From Clostridia bacterium (GTDB lineage Bacteria > Bacillota > Clostridia > Oscillospirales > CAG-272), in assembly GCA_017466495.1 (NCBI GenBank), contig JAFTUB010000082.1:1-6416 (forward strand): 6,416 nucleotides of DNA, given 5' to 3'. A program made the translations under genes and the position numbers. Below, piece after piece: positions 5,491-6,416 of the stretch (its first letter is position 1; every line of letters starts with the position of its first letter). The notes under the pieces are model-generated. The model was given only the letters and a program-made list of their open reading frames with translations, searched no databases and was not told the DNA's origin.

Positions 5491-5498
5491 TGTATAAT
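5470..5498 (+). promoter_or_regulatory. Promoter of the small exported-protein gene
   Basis: TTGACG (5470-5475, 5 of 6 consensus bases) and a perfect TATAAT (5493-5498) are separated by 17 bases. Transcription would start near 5505, leaving a leader of about 39 bases before the ATG at 5544. Confidence 0.83.
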
Positions 5499-5543
5499 GG
5501 TGTTAGTATTTCGTACTGTGTGAGTCGAACAGGAGGGCTTCTC

Positions 5544-5969
5544 ATGAAAAAAATCATTGCGTTGGTTCTGCTGGCATCCTCTCTGCTTGCTTTTTTCATG
5601 TGTTCGCAAAGTATGCCCAGCCAAAAGAAGATTGTGGCGCTGTTTCGTGCCGATGAGGAAATCTTCCTTGGAGCGGTGGAAAGCGGAGATTTCAGCGCAG
5701 TCGAGACATTGCCGGGAGTACAGGAAGTCTACGTGGGCGAAAGATATGTGGAAATCCTGTGCGACGGCGCAGGTATGGGCTCAAGCACCCACTACTATGG
5801 CATTTTTTATCATCCCGATGAGGCGCTGTTTTCTTCCGAGATCCCCGGTGTGGCAACGCGGTTTGTGCCGGACGGGAACGGGTATCTGTATCAGGAAGAA
5901 GGCGGAGATAACCGATTCTACGTTGAACCACTTGGCAGCGGTTTCTATTACTACGAGGCGCATTATTGA
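5544..5969 (+). CDS. Small exported or membrane-anchored protein of unknown function
   Basis: I do not recognise a family. The product has 141 residues. It begins with a signal-like segment: MKK, a hydrophobic core at about 4-19, then Cys20. The residues before Cys20 (FFM) do not fit the usual lipobox, so lipid attachment is uncertain; a signal-peptidase site or a membrane anchor are the alternatives. The rest (about 24-141) is acidic and rich in Gly, Tyr, Phe and Glu, suggesting a small beta-rich extracytoplasmic domain; it includes ETLPGVQEVYVGERYVEILC at 54-73 and a tyrosine-rich C-terminus (FYYYEAHY). The start is supported by AGGAGGG at 5531-5537, 6 bases before the ATG, and by the promoter at 5470-5498. 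The gene stands alone between two terminators. A role in the cell envelope is all that can be inferred. Confidence 0.85.
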   Translation: MKKIIALVLLASSLLAFFMCSQSMPSQKKIVALFRADEEIFLGAVESGDFSAVETLPGVQEVYVGERYVEILCDGAGMGSSTHYYGIFYHPDEALFSSEIPGVATRFVPDGNGYLYQEEGGDNRFYVEPLGSGFYYYEAHY

Positions 5970-5998
5970 TCTGCACAACATTTTCTGCGGATAAAAGT

Positions 5999-6035
5999 AT
6001 CCCCCGGCAGACTGTGATCTGCCGGGGGATTTCTT
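5999..6035. terminator. Bidirectional terminator between converging genes
   Basis: ATCCCCCGGCAGA (5999-6011) pairs perfectly with TCTGCCGGGGGAT (6018-6030), 13 base pairs around a CTGTGA loop. TTCTTT follows on the plus strand, and ACTTTTAT follows on the minus strand. It can thus end both the small exported-protein gene and glyS, whose stop codons lie about 30 and 17 bases away. Confidence 0.9.
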
Positions 6036-6046
6036 TGTGTTTATCC

Positions 6047-6416
6047 TTAGAACGCGATCTTCTCGGCTACGTAAGCCTTCAGCTCGCTGATCGGGATGCG
6101 AACCTGCTCCATGGTGTCGCGGTCGCGAACGGTGACGCAGCCGTCTTCCTTGGAGTCGAAGTCGTAGGTGACGCAGAGAGGAGTACCGATCTCGTCCTCG
6201 CGGCGGTAACGCTTACCGATAGAACCGGTCTCGTCGAAGTCGGTCATGAAGTCCTTCGAGAGCATGGTGTAGACTTCCATAGCCTCGGGAGACAGCTTCT
6301 TGGAGAGGGGCAGAACGGCAACCTTGTAGGGGGCGATGGCGGGATGGAAGCGCATAACAACACGGACATCGTTCTTCGCCTCGTCGATGACTTCCTCGTC
6401 ATAAGCCTCAACCAGA
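6047..6416 (-). CDS. glyS: Glycine--tRNA ligase, homodimeric type (C-terminal part only)
   Basis: Class II aminoacyl-tRNA synthetase that charges tRNA-Gly with glycine in the cytoplasm. Only the last 122 codons are in the window; the gene runs off the right edge, so the catalytic core and start are unseen. The readable part begins LVEAYDEEVIDEAKNDVRVV, the sequence that directly follows motif 3 of the catalytic domain. It continues through the anticodon-binding domain with RFHPAIAPYKVAVLPLSKK, then DETGSIGKRYRREDEIGTP and VTVRDRDTMEQVRIPISELK, all hallmarks of the single-chain alpha-2 enzyme rather than the separate alpha and beta (glyQ/glyS) subunits. It ends with a TAA at 6047-6049 and shares the bidirectional terminator with the converging upstream neighbour. 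The internal ATG at 6355 is not the true start, because the frame stays open and conserved to the window edge. Confidence 0.97.
   Translation of the reverse strand, partial: LVEAYDEEVIDEAKNDVRVVMRFHPAIAPYKVAVLPLSKKLSPEAMEVYTMLSKDFMTDFDETGSIGKRYRREDEIGTPLCVTYDFDSKEDGCVTVRDRDTMEQVRIPISELKAYVAEKIAF

Noticed and set aside
5445..5543. An earlier in-frame ATT- or GTG-side extension, with an ATG at 5445, for the small exported protein.
   Set aside because: It would start upstream of the promoter's -10 box (5493-5498) and would bury the signal segment inside the protein. The ATG at 5544 has AGGAGGG at the right distance.

Overview
The window looks like ordinary chromosome from a Gram-positive anaerobe of the class Clostridia, probably a gut Oscillospiraceae/Ruminococcaceae relative such as the Faecalibacterium, Gemmiger or Subdoligranulum group. 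This placement is inferred from the rpsD-rpoA-rplQ order, strong AGGAGG ribosome binding sites, Firmicutes-like RpoA and L17 sequences, a single-chain homodimeric-type glycyl-tRNA synthetase and moderately GC-rich codon use. No mobile element, CRISPR array or large repeat is visible.

Region 1 (1-2210) is the end of the alpha ribosomal operon: rpsD (protein S4), rpoA (RNA polymerase alpha) and rplQ (L17), closed by a strong intrinsic terminator. The 152-base rpsD-rpoA gap is unusually long and structured. It can fold so that the rpoA Shine-Dalgarno sequence is buried in a 10-pair helix, or alternatively into a local hairpin that frees it. The rpoA-rplQ gap holds a perfect -10 box.

Region 2 (2246-2441) is a single tRNA gene with anticodon CAU, a consensus promoter and its own terminator. 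By anticodon it reads as tRNA-Met, but its acceptor stem and anticodon loop fit tRNA-Ile2, the lysidine-modified type, better.

Region 3 (2508-5422) is the most interesting unit: promoter, a leader that matches the yybP-ykoY manganese riboswitch, a terminator hairpin overlapping the aptamer's closing helix, and an 899-residue P2-type (calcium-pump-like) P-type ATPase. The layout predicts an ON switch: Mn2+ binding would prevent termination and induce the pump. The pump is therefore better read as a Mn2+ (or Mn2+/Ca2+) exporter than simply a 'calcium ATPase'.

Region 4 (5452-6035) is a monocistronic gene for a small exported protein of unknown function. Its promoter has a long, nearly perfect dyad centred on the -35 box, suggesting an operator. 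It ends in a bidirectional terminator shared with the converging, partial glyS gene (6047-6416, minus strand), of which only the C-terminal anticodon-binding part is in the window.
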